NCBI GenBank assembly: GCA_010093515.1
Contig: MU001679.1
Location: forward strand, 961,918-1,025,917
Length of the DNA: 64,000 bases
From: Lineolata rhizophorae
Lineage: Eukaryota; Ascomycota; Dothideomycetes; Lineolatales; Lineolataceae
Direction: 5' to 3'
Part shown: positions 47,731-57,939 of the stretch, piece by piece
How positions within the stretch are numbered: position 1 is the first letter of the stretch
How the letters are laid out: every line of letters begins with the position of its first letter
The notes under the pieces: model-generated
Database searches by the model: none
What the model saw: only the letters and a program-made list of their open reading frames with translations
Told to the model about the DNA's origin: nothing
Position numbers and translations under genes: made by a program

Positions 47731-48862
47731 TCACTCCACCTTCAGCGTCTCGCCGATCTTGTCCAGACCCTCGGCCTTTCCGCCGTAAGCGGCCGGGACG
47801 TTGGGACCGAGCTCGGCCGCCAGCGTGTTTCCGTAGCTGAGCATGGTGAACTTGCGCACCGTCTCCTTTGCGAGGACGAGCTTCATGGCCGAGTAGAACC
47901 AGCCCATGATGACGGGCACGTTGACGAAGAACTTGCGGCCGAGCGTCTCGGGGTAGTACTTCTGGAAGGTCTCGATGGCCTTCTTGGACGACGACTTGAC
48001 GAGCGGATCCGGGCGCAGGAAGCTGACGTCGTGGTAGTCGTGCACCTGGATGCCCTGGTAGGGGTCCTTGCCTTGGCCGAAGTCGGGGATGGGAGCGGCG
48101 GCGGCGGCGAGGTCGAGCTTCTCGAGGCCGAGCTCCATCAGGCCGACGCGCCAGCGGATGAACCTAGAAGACGGATTGTGAGAGCATTGCTACTTGCCGG
48201 CCTTTTTCCCAGACACGAGGGGATATAGCTCACGCATCGAGGTCGCCGAAGGTGACCTTGAAGTCCTTGACGGCGCCGTAGTTGTTGTACGTGATGACAT
48301 CCTTGGCATTACCGCTGTCCGGGACGCCCTCAACCACGGTGACGTAGCCCAGGCCGCCAAACTTTTCCTTGCTGAAGACCTCGTCCTTGGCCTTGAGCGG
48401 GTTGTATTCCTTCCTCCACTTGAGCGAGTTGCGGAGCTGCTCCTTGGCCTTGTCGAGGTCGTTCGAGTTGGCGCGCAGGAACTTCTGGAGCACGAGCTTG
48501 GTGTGGAAGGGGCCGGACTTGTCCAGCTTGACGCCGTACATCTCGTCGTGGCCGACCTCGTCGAGGATGGCGCCGAGCTCGGCGACGAACTTGGCCAGCG
48601 GATGGTCGGGAGGAAGCTCCGGCCAGGACGGGCCAGAAGCCACGCCGGCTGGCTCAGCTACTCCGTTGGCATTTGGCTCGGGGGCAGGCTCGGCCTTCTC
48701 GTTGGGCTCGGCTTTGGCGGCGGGCGCGGTCTCCGGCGAAGCAGGGACGGCGGGCAGCGGTTGCTGCGCAGGCGCGGCGAGGTTGTCGTCGACAGCGTCA
48801 ACCTCGGACTTTTCGACGGGCGCAGGCGCGGGCGCCGGGGCCTGAGCTGCCGTGTCTGCCAT
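47731..48862 (-). CDS. SFH5: Sec14-like phosphatidylinositol transfer protein Sfh5
   Basis: Two exons, 48862-48234 and 48163-47731, give 353 residues. A disordered Ala/Pro/Glu-rich N-terminus of about 80 residues precedes the CRAL-TRIO N-terminal helices (LVLQKFLRANSNDLDKAKEQ, with LRNSLKWRKEYNP). The lipid-binding domain has GLGYVTVVEGV, then FIRWRVGLMELGLEKLDLA across the intron, IQVHDYHDVSFLRPDP, and YPETLGRKFFVNVPVIMGWF. That last block is the Sec14 signature. Sfh5 proteins are non-classical Sec14 homologues linked to phosphatidylinositol traffic at ER-plasma membrane sites; the yeast protein has also been reported to bind haem. Which ligand is used here is not evident. The chosen start (MADTAAQAPA) has the typical composition; an earlier in-frame ATG at 48919 adds 19 Ser/Pro residues. 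Confidence 0.93.
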
Positions 48863-50255
48863 TCTCGGGCTCGTTCGGGGCGAAAGCGTGGGAGAGCAGG
48901 GCTGGAGGGAGGCTGGCACGAAGATGTGGCAGCGTGAAGAAAGCTCGAAGGCAGGCGGGTAAACACGCGCACGCCGCTGCCGGAGGCGGGCGCTGTTATC
49001 AGATTTGCCGAGCTCGGGCCGCGCGTCCGTGTTAGCTCCGAGCCTCCGAGCAGCACCGCGCGGTGGGCATGTACCTACGGAACATATATATCGCAGGTTG
49101 CCATGCTCCGGTTTCCTGGCAAAGAGAGACGCTGCTCTGGGCCTTGCTATCCAACGCGCCGCATCGCCTTCCTGCGAATAAGCACTAGAGATTTACCTCG
49201 GTCGGCATCCGTGAGGGCAGGCGTCCCTGGGCCGATATCGCCGGGTGCTCCACCTCACATGCACCTTGGTCCAGCGGCAGAAGCATTGTCACCGACTTCA
49301 TCACATCGCATCATGGCCATGTCGGGAATTACGCGCGACGAGGACGGAAAAGCGCACCTCGGACGGTGCTATTTTGGAGAGCACGCATGGCTGAGACGGG
49401 GTTTGCCCCGTCGGCCTCGCTGTCCTACGTACTGTCCTGGCGCACCCGGCCGGGGAGTTTGGTCACCGGCTTTGGCGGCTGAAAAGAGCGTCAAGCGGCA
49501 AGGGGAGTGCCCATCAGCTACATAGGCCAACTTCACCCGCCCGCACTAATGGCAATGGCCGCGCTTAAACGCAGGGTTCGCGGGTCCCCGGGCGAAGAGG
49601 GAAAAAGGGGGCGGCGGTTGGCTGGTTGTGCCTACGGACTACGCGTGTGCCGAGCGAAGCGGCAGCATCTCGCGGGCGCGCGCAAGCGGCGGCGCAGGCG
49701 GCCGGGGGGACTTGGACGAAGCCAGCCACGGCGGCCGCGAGGCAGCCGTCGCCCGCCCGCTGTTCCAACCCGCCCGCAACGACCGGTCAGGTCTCGGCGC
49801 CGTCGGCCGGCGATAACGCTCGAGGCTGATCCCGCCCGGCTTACCGCAGACGGCGAGCGCGCATCGCGCTGGGGAAGAAGGGCACGGGAAGGGGGGATGA
49901 GATGGCCTGGGATCGGACGGGACGGCCTGGCCCAGCTCGACTGGAGCGCAGGACGGCACGACGGACATGGACGGGCGTACAAGGGGCAGCAAGCTTTGCC
50001 AGCTTCCAACCTCCCTCTCCTCTCCTCCCCCTCCCCTCCCCCTCCCCCCAGTGCGAACCCCCCCCCTTCCCTCGGCCCTCCACCTCCGTGCCTCGTCGCC
50101 TTTTCCCTCCCCCAGCTCTCCAGCCGCCCCCCCCAGCCCTCCCGCTCACTTCCCTCTCGCAACCTCCCTCTTCCCCATCCCCTACTCTCCTTCCCCCCTT
50201 TACCTCGTCGCGCCCAATCCACCCCTCCAGTCTCCATCAACACCTCCCCAAAAAA
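48863..50255. promoter_or_regulatory. Divergent upstream region, SFH5 / acidic protein
   Basis: 1.4 kb between divergent starts. From about 49995 to 50245 the plus strand is almost all pyrimidine with blocks of C and T. Such CT-rich leaders are common upstream of strongly expressed fungal genes. The long Pro/Arg-rich frames over it are artefacts of this composition. Confidence 0.5.
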
Positions 50256-51260
50256 ATGTCCACCCGAAAGAGAAAGCAAGACGCCGAAGAGGAGGAGGAG
50301 CTCCAGGCTCTCCCCAGCGAAGGCGAGGACGAGAGTGAAGAGTGAGTGCTCCCGCGCGCGCGCGCGCTTGACGTCATCCCATGTAAATCGCAAGAACCGC
50401 GTTGCTCCTGTCGCGTCGGCGGACGCGTCTTTGAATCGTCGTCGCGGACTCCATGCGACCGACGAAACATGCAGGTGCGAATCCGAGTCGCCGGGGGAGC
50501 GTCCCTTGCTCGCGATGCCGCACACGAGAGGTCGAGCTCGTCGGCGTTCGCTCGTCTGGCTGGGTGGGAGCTCCCGCTAGTTGCATCACCGACTGCCAAT
50601 GACGCTCGGTCGCGTTTTCGCACCTGCATTCGTGCTCCATCACCTGATGGTTTCTCGTGCTCTTCTTTCTGCGCTTTGGCTCATTTCTCTACCATTCGCT
50701 CTTTTTTCTTTCTTTTTCTTTGCGTGCCGGTTGACTCCTCAGGGATGAGACGCCAGTATCTTGCTTCGGCCGCTAACGAACGCTCTTCTGGTTAGGTACG
50801 AAGAAAGTGAGGGATCCGAGGCCTCCTTTGACGACGAGGAAGACGAGGAAGTCGAAGAAGTCGAAGAAGAACCCGGTACGTTCTGTTTCCCCCTTACCTC
50901 GCTCCCGCCACGTATGCTAACCGGCCACCAGCTCCTCCCAAGGCCAAGAAGCGGAAGACCGAGGCCGCTGCGCCCGAGGTCGTCTCCGACGAGGAGGAGC
51001 CTGAGGCCGTCTCCGACGAAGAAGAGCCCGAGGCCGAGGCCGAGGTCGACGAGGAAGAGGATGGCGAGCCTGAGGATGGCGAGCCCGAGGACGACGAGGC
51101 CGCCCCCGCCCCCGCAAAGGCTACTAATGGCGAGGCGACCGCCACCAAGGGGGCTCCCGCCGACGCCGCCAAAGCCGCCAAGGAGAGGGACGTCCCCAAG
51201 GAGGCCGATCTCAAAGAGGTCGAGGTCGAGGTCGAGGTCAAGGAGGCCAACGAGAAATAA
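50256..51260 (+). CDS. Small acidic lysine/glutamate-rich nuclear-type protein
   Basis: Three exons, 50256-50341, 50796-50875 and 50932-51260, give 164 residues. Acceptors follow CTAAC branch sites (50773 and 50915). The protein starts MSTRKRKQDAEEEEE and is dominated by Glu, Asp and Ala, with a basic patch PPKAKKRKTEAAA that could be a nuclear signal, and two near copies of the unit VVSDEEEPEA. The tail ends in alternating Glu-Val (VEVEVEVKEANEK). The whole chain is probably disordered. Similar acidic proteins occur in most filamentous ascomycetes, but I know no assigned function; histone or ribosomal-protein chaperoning would fit the charge but is a guess, and I see no Chz1-type core motif. 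The first intron is 454 nt, the longest in the window. Confidence 0.75.
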
Positions 51261-51671
51261 GACCGTCGCCCACGGCGCGGCCATGTCGAATCATGTGTAC
51301 CTACTTGCCTAGGCATGTGGCCTATCGGCGGCTTAAAACACCGTCACGAATGTACTGTATTTGTTTTGGTTACATATTACTGTTTGGTGGGGGTAGCTGA
51401 GGGTGTTTGCTTTGATAAATTTAAACAAAAAGTCTGTCCAAGAACTGGAGTCCGTGACAAAATTCCACGTTCGACACTGATGAGGACCCGCTTGGGCTGT
51501 CCCACACCACCGTATGATGAGTTGATCTAAGGACATGACCTATTGCATTGCCGCAGGTGTAGTCCAATGAACCCCGGCACAAGCCATGTTGAAATACGCC
51601 AACTACTTGCGCTTCTCAGTCGCCCTCGGCGCTTGTCCAGCTGAACGCCTGAGGGCAACGTCCTCAGCGAC
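51261..51671. other. Convergent spacer
   Basis: 3' flanks of the acidic protein gene (+) and the P450 (-). Nothing else is seen. Confidence 0.4.
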
Positions 51672-53503
51672 TCACCTTTCCCACTCTCGCTCCTTGATTC
51701 GCACCCACAGAGGCGGCTTGTCCCACAGGACATAACAATTCTGGTCTATCCAACGCGAGCTCTCCGGGCGCAGTTCCACATCGAAGTGGAAGAGCACTTT
51801 GCAGAGAATGAGTCGAATCTCCGCATTTGCAAGGCTGGGTTGCACGATTAGACGACATCTCTCTCCGTCCCGAACGGTGCGCCCTGAACCGGGCGTAGCA
51901 CTTACGTCTGGCCGATGCAATTCCTAGGGCCCAAGCTGAAGGGGGTGAGGACGTCCTTCTTGTCGGACGCGAAGCGTGAATCCGACCCGAGCCAGCGCTC
52001 AGGGATGAAGCTTTCTGGGAACGTGAAGTTTCCCGAGTAATGATATGAGGCGTAGTGATGGACGGCCACCTTTGCCTAAGTAAAATAATGAGCCGAAGGT
52101 CTGCAAGAGATTTGCAGTAGTTGTGGGATACGCGCTTACTCCCGGTGGAAGCCAGTGTCCTTCGACTGCGGCACCGCCAGGGGGGACGAGCCGTGGGCTC
52201 GCTCCGGCGAAGGGAGGATACAACCTGAATGTCTCTTGAATGACGGCGGTGAGGTACCGCAAGCTCGCTGCCTTGGCGAATGTGATGTCCTCGTCGGAGC
52301 TGAAACTAGAACGTATCTCTTCTTGGAGCCGTTTCATGGTGGGCTCCCGATAGGAGAGTCGCCAATGTCTCGCTCCCAGCGATGATCAATCTAGGCTCGA
52401 CTTTAGCCTCATTGTATCCTTCCAGTATCTTTGCCCCAAACACAAATGCAACTCACGCAAAAGCAGTCGAATGGAGTTCAGCCCGACTCATGGTGTTCTC
52501 CTTGGCCGTATACGGCCCAGGCTTCTCACTAAGCCCGTTCTTCAGCATGGCGGAGAAGAAGTCCGGCCGTTCGGCACCCATCTCCAGCCTCCGATCCACC
52601 ATCTTGGCGCACAGGCCGAAGTGGTCCCTGGCCTTCTGCAGCAAGCTCCGCGGGATCAGCCTGTCCAAGAGGCCGGTCAGGGCGGGGAACTGGCCGGCGG
52701 CGCCGACGAAGGCCAGCGCCTTGACCGTCTCGAAGATGATGCCGACCCACGGATGCAAGGCGCTGTCGCGGAGGCAGCCGAACGACTCGCCGAACGTCAG
52801 GTCGCCCGTGATGTCGAAGGTGGCGTAGTTCATCCAGCCGCTGATGTCGACCCTGTCCGCCTCGCCCGCCAGCCGGCCCCGGAGCTTCGTCGCCAGCAGG
52901 TCCACGTGGCCCCGCACCAGCCCTTCCTGCTCCCGCAACGCCCGCTTCGAGAAGGCCGGGTTGAGCAGCCGCCGCTTCCGCGCGTGGCTGGCCGGGTCCG
53001 TCTCGACGCCGATGTGCGGCACCCCGTTGGGCGGCGGCCGCGCGAAGGACGGGTCCTTGTTGATGTGCCCGTTGATGTCGCGGAAGGCCTGCGGCGAGGC
53101 GAAGGCGAGCTCGCTGGGGCCCAGGCGCACGGCCGGGCCGTACTTTTCGTGGAGGGCGAGCACGTCGAGGTGCCCGTGGCCGCGCAAGACGGAGACTGCC
53201 GACGGAATGCGGGAGATGGCGTTGAGGGCAGGGCCGGGGAAGGCGGCCAGAGGGCTTAGGTATAGGTTGTATATGGCGTTGCAGAGGAACCATGCCGTGA
53301 TCTACAAGGCAATTGGGGAGGACATATCGAAGTCCGTTAGCGATTTCATTCTATCCGTGTGCTCTTCAGCTCTATCGGGGTTCCAAATTCGATGTCATCT
53401 GCCAGCGGATCCACAGACATACCAGTAGCGGTCCGACCCACAAGACCGCCTTCCAGCCCGTTCCATGCCAAAGAGTCTCGAAAGAAATCAGGTCCAACTC
53501 CAT
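51672..53503 (-). pseudogene. Cytochrome P450, probably inactivated
   Basis: Five exons can be laid out: 53503-53423, 53301-52457, 52390-52140, 52075-51906 and 51834-51672, all with good splice sites. Exon 1 gives a membrane anchor (KAVLWVGPLLITAWFLCNAI across the junction). Exon 2 has the proline hinge and LHEKYGPAVRLGPSELAFAS. Exon 3 starts with the I-helix end LIIAGSETLATLLSGA. Right after this, at about 52345-52350, roughly 8-10 residues expected before MKRLQEEI are absent and the frame shifts. The rest is intact: K-helix ETFR, the PERF-like segment FIPERW, and the haem loop [10 protein letters not shown] with its cysteine ligand. The type resembles the CYP65-like and benzoate-hydroxylase-like fungal P450s. 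A short out-of-frame deletion explains this best. A sequence error or unusual splice is possible. It stands alone, with no cluster partners beside it. Confidence 0.75.
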
Positions 53504-54890
53504 CTTTGTCGCACTAGTCATCGATACAAGCAAGTTTGGAATAATTGGGCGGCCGGCGGTCCTATTTCCAAACGCAGGTCCGCGGTTCAGCTGGGGTCAA
53601 ATATCACGAGCGATGCTTGCTTTCACGGGTCGAGCTTCGCTCGCCCTCTAGATGCGTCATCCACCTCAGGCAGAGCTGTCTTGGGGCGGAAAAGGGAATA
53701 CCCAATATGGAGGGGGCAGGGGCACGTCGTATAGCGTATAGGGTAAGCACGCAGTATAGATATGCCACGTAGTATAGGGAGGGCAGGGTATATCAAAACT
53801 CCACTTCCGCAGCGACGACGCGCGCGCGGTGCGCAGCTTCAAGGGAAGTGTTCTAAAGCTCTCTAAGTCTGTTCTCGAGAGCTAGCGCGCGTACATGATG
53901 GGCACCGAGAAGGATAGCTAGCGCCCCGCATAGGCTCGGCTGGGCACCGGCTCAATATAATCGATCAGCGTATAGGAAAGGTCTCACATTATGTGTTCAT
54001 AGCATTTCTCCGGGGTCTTGTGGGGGCAAGAGTGGAATTGCTATAATATATAAGGAGGCATGGACATATAGAAGAGAAGAGAGGCGTATACTCTAAGGCA
54101 GAGTGATCTACACTTATCTAGCGAGTAAGCGCTAGATCTACGTGTGCTTGCTTAACGCTTCTACTAACTGCTCCTAGGCTGACGTTTTCAATTTGTAAGC
54201 TGTTGACCGGGTATGAGGATTAAGGGACCCTAGCAAATGCCTAGCAGGTTCCAAGAAGAGAGTTCACGCGTAGGAGGAATCGATCATCGAAAGCAAGAAC
54301 TAAGGCCAAGGAGTGTGGTGCATATCAACAGTGATGTACGTTGTGGGGATGCGCTAACGCGGCCCAATCAGCTTGCTCCACTAACACGCACGATGACAGT
54401 CACTCGATATAAACACTACTATGCTACTGTCCTAAGCATTCTGCATTTACATTCCACAGTGGTATCTACCGAACAATACTATTTGAATCGAGACCATGCT
54501 TAATCCGCAGGTCCTCACTTCACACTGACAATCGTGGCAAAAACTGCAGCATTTCCCAGTCCATTTGCGCCGCGAACGATCCCTGTCCAGCGCAATACAA
54601 GCATCCAAGAAAAGCAATCCCTCACCTCCGCCCTCCAGAGAGACCCGCCATGGAATATCCCAACCATTCATCACTCGTCAGTGCCCAATTCCTCACCCTA
54701 GCCCATTACGAACTCTGATTCAGCCTGCCCAACATATACCCCCCTACACACCTAGAAGCACCTTGACCTAAACCCATCAGTACTCCACCCAAGTAGAACC
54801 CCATCCCTTTCATATCACATGACAGAACCAACAACAAGACAAGAGCCAAATCCAAACACCCATCGAACCATACTCACCAGCACCGCTCGC
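53504..54890. other. AT-rich spacer with TATAG-rich text
   Basis: The stretch 53700-54200 is rich in TA dinucleotides, with TATAG or CTATA words in many places and CTAG words in others. This is what repeat-induced point mutation leaves on old repeats, but I cannot recognise any element, ends or reading frame. The rest looks like plain spacer and the 3' flank of the coiled-coil gene. Confidence 0.4.
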
Positions 54891-55863
54891 TCACCTCCTC
54901 GGACTCCCCATCAACCCCCCAATCCCCAGACCGACACCATGTTCCACCCTGCCCCTCTTCGACGGACTCCCCTCCACCCCCGCCCCCGCCATCCCATTCT
55001 CGCTCAGCCTCCTCTTCTCCAGCGCCTCCTGGGCCCTACCTCCCGCGCCCGCCGCGCCACCGCTCACACCAGGCTTCCTGATCTGCCCAAACAGCCTCAT
55101 CTGCCCTCCCGACGTCCCGCCAGCGCTCCCCACGCTCTTGAACGACGACGAGGACGCCGGTCCTCCTCCTCCGCCGCCGCCGCCGCCGCCGCCGCCGGCC
55201 GCCCCCCGCGTCACCGCGTTGCCCCTCTGCACCGAGCTCTTGCGCAGCAGGTTCGTCGCCGCCTGGCTCGCCCTGCTCTCCGCGACCTCGTCGTCCGACA
55301 CCTCGGCGCGCCGCCCCTCGTCGCCTTCCCGGCCCTCCTCGCCGCGCTCCTCGACACTGCTTGCCGTGATCGTGCTATCCGAGCTACCGCGCCGGCGCCT
55401 ACGCTGCTGCTGCTGCTGCTGCTGCTGGCGCTGCGGCCCTCCCGCGGGCGAATACGGCGAGGCCCCGACCGCGGATGCGGGCACGGCGCCCCGCTTGGCC
55501 GCATCCTCCGGCGGCGTCCGCACCGCCGCGCCGGCCGCCGCGTTGCCGCCGCCGCTCCGGCCCCCGAACCCGGGCCCCGCCGCGCGTGACCGCTTCGGCG
55601 TCGACGGCAGCGACGACAGCGAGTGCGTGGCGCGCGTGTGCCCGTAACGCGCGCCGCCGCCCGCGCTGCGCGTCGGCGTCGGCGTCGACGGCGCGTGGGG
55701 CGCGTGGCCGGGCGGCTGATGGTACGAGTGGCTGTGATGGTGGTGAGAGCGGGCTGTCGTCGGCGTCGACGGCGCCGTCGCCGCCGACGTCGTTTCCTGG
55801 CTCAGGACCTTGTCGGCGAGTAGAAGGGCCTCGAAGGGCTGCTCCCGGCGCTGGGAAGAGGCT

Positions 55864-55898
<35 letters not shown>

Positions 55899-57086
55899 CG
55901 ATGCGGAAGAGGACTCGCCGCGCAGGAGCGGAGGCGCGCGCGCCGTGGAGCCGGACGCACTCCCGTGATAGAGGTGATGATGGTGGCCGCGCGATGCGGA
56001 GCCAGGGGTGCGTGGGGTACCGCTGGTGGCACCGGGCGCGCGCTGAGGCGGGGTGCGGTCGTATAGCTGGTCGACGAGGCTGTTGACGTGCTCACGGTTC
56101 TTGCGGATGCGGCCGCGCAGCTGCTCGTTTTCCTCGGCCAGGGCCGCCGCGTCCCCGTCGCGACGCTCGAGCGCCTTCTTGGCCTGCTCGACCAGCTCGC
56201 GTAGCTGCGCGTTCTCTTGCTGTAGCGCCTGCACGCTGCGGCCGAGCTCGTTGATCAGGGTCGCGTTGGCGGACGCGGGGCTGACGGCGGCGGCGGCGTT
56301 GGCGGCGGAGCCCATGGTTGTGGCGGGCGCCGACGAAGATGACGATAGCGGCTCGTTGAAGCTCTGAGAGGGCGTCATGCCCGCCCCGGCGGTGCCCTCG
56401 CGTTGCTGGCGCTGCTGCTGGCGCCGCTGCTCCTCGGCGGCCTCCTGCAGCACGTCCACCTCGCGCTGGACCATGGCCAGCTCGACCGCCATGCGATTCT
56501 GCGTCTCGGCGCTGTCGATGCAGAGCATCTGGTACTGGAGCTTGTAGTGGGCGGCCGAGGTGCGGGCCTCGCGCAACGCCGGCATCAGCTCGCCGACCAT
56601 GATGCGCAGCTCCTCGACGTCGGCGTTCTCGACTTGCTCCGGGGAGTACAAGGGCCCCGTCGTCATCGCACTGCCGGCACCGCCGGCCGCACCGTAGCCC
56701 ACGCCCACGCCCGCTGTCCCCAACAGCGCCATCGCCGGATCCTTGATGGTCGGCGGCGGCGAGGATAACAGATGCGGCGTCGCCGGCGTGGGCGTGCGCG
56801 CCACGGCGACGGCCGCCGAAGGCCGGCTCGCGGCCGCCGACGGCACTTGCGAAGATGGCGGTGGGCTCATGGGCGGAGCCGGCGACGCAAGCTTGGCGCT
56901 TGCTCCGTCGGAAACAGCGCCAGCAACGCGGGCGGCCTGGACGTCGGTGACGGCAGACAGCCTTTCCGGGTCTGCCGCGATATCGTCAGGCAAGGAAGCA
57001 TGCGCCGGCTGCGGCGTCACGGGTTGCGAAGGCGGTCGCTGCGAAGACGACGGCGGAATGAGGTCGCCGCCATTAGGGAGCGACAT
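54891..57086 (-). CDS. Large low-complexity coiled-coil protein, unknown function
   Basis: A single frame of 731 residues starting MSLPNGGDLIPPSSSQRPPS. The only ordered-looking parts are a conserved-looking helical block (ENADVEELRIMVGELMPALR, then EARTSAAHYKLQYQML and MAVELAMVQREVDVLQEA, about residues 150-220) and a second coiled coil (LINELGRSVQALQQENAQLR, then KNREHVNSLVDQLYD, about 275-345). Everything else is Ser/Pro/Ala/Gly-rich with a 13-Ala run, His runs, a Gln run of 8 followed by Arg, and a Gly run of 12. I recall similar uncharacterised proteins in other filamentous ascomycetes, with the first helical block best kept, but no name. Many S/T-P sites suggest regulation by phosphorylation. 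No membrane segment or signal peptide is seen. The function is unknown. Confidence 0.85.
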
Positions 57087-57939
57087 GATGCCGGGTAGGC
57101 TCGTTTCTAATCTTGTTTTTTCTTTTTTCTTACTTTATTTTTATTTTTATTTTTATTTTTATTTTTATATTTTTCCTTTGTCGGCCCGTGCGAGGCGACT
57201 GATCGGCTGAGCCGAATGCTCGACCGGTTGCCGGCGGGAATGCGACGAAGGGCTAAACAATGCCACGTCAGATACGGTGCGAGGCGTTTGCGACGTGGCG
57301 CATGCACCGGGGAAATTTCGCGCGTGTCGAGAGAGCGTGTACGTGAGCTTGAACGAGCGTCGTGGTTGCGCTGGTGGCGTTGCAGGTTGAATGCGGCGGA
57401 AAGGGCGGGCAAGGTTGTGTGGGGTGGGTGAGCGCGCGGGCGCAGGCCGGTTTGTATAGGGCCAGCAGAACGGCAGACACGACGGGCTGAAGGCGGAGCC
57501 GGGCGGGGGAGGCGTGCGTCGCTCGCGCGTGTGCGCGCGCGCGTGGGGAGTCTCTCGCGGCGTGCAGCGTGTGCGAAGCTGCAGGAAACGGCGGGTTTTG
57601 GCGACGCGACGCAGGCGGGAGTGCGGCGACGGGGTTGGAGGCGCGCGACGGCGGAGACGGCGAAGAAGTGAGTGGCTGGGAGCGCGCGGCCGCCAAGGCC
57701 CGCCAGCATTACCGGGGTAACGGGGCCCGCCCGCGCCGCGGGCCGCGCCACAGCGCGCGCCGGGCTCGCGTCCCCGGCCGCCGCCGCACCACGCGCTCCG
57801 GCCCGCGGCGCGCGCCCCAGCCCGGCGTCTCCCAGGCCCAAGGGCTGTCCCTCCCACGAGCCAGAGCCCGGAGAACGCACCAGCAAAGCTGCGAAGCGCC
57901 CCGCCTCCGCCGCCGCCTCCGCCGCTGCCTCCGCCGCCC
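57087..57939. promoter_or_regulatory. Divergent upstream region with AAAAAT repeat
   Basis: 853 bp between the starts of the coiled-coil gene (-) and the LRR gene (+). The minus side carries a six-base tandem repeat (ATTTTT on the plus strand) within 60-90 bp of the start codon. The plus side (57640-57930) is very GC-rich. Confidence 0.5.
57133..57175. repeat. ATTTTT hexanucleotide microsatellite
   Basis: About five to six copies of ATTTTT on the plus strand (AAAAAT in the direction of the coiled-coil gene). It stands out in GC-rich DNA and would make a poly-A-like leader or core-promoter element for that gene. Confidence 0.85.

Noticed and set aside
49507-50580. 357-codon Pro/Arg-rich frame over a CT-rich spacer
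   Set aside because: Composition artefact; it crosses the start and first intron of the acidic protein gene.
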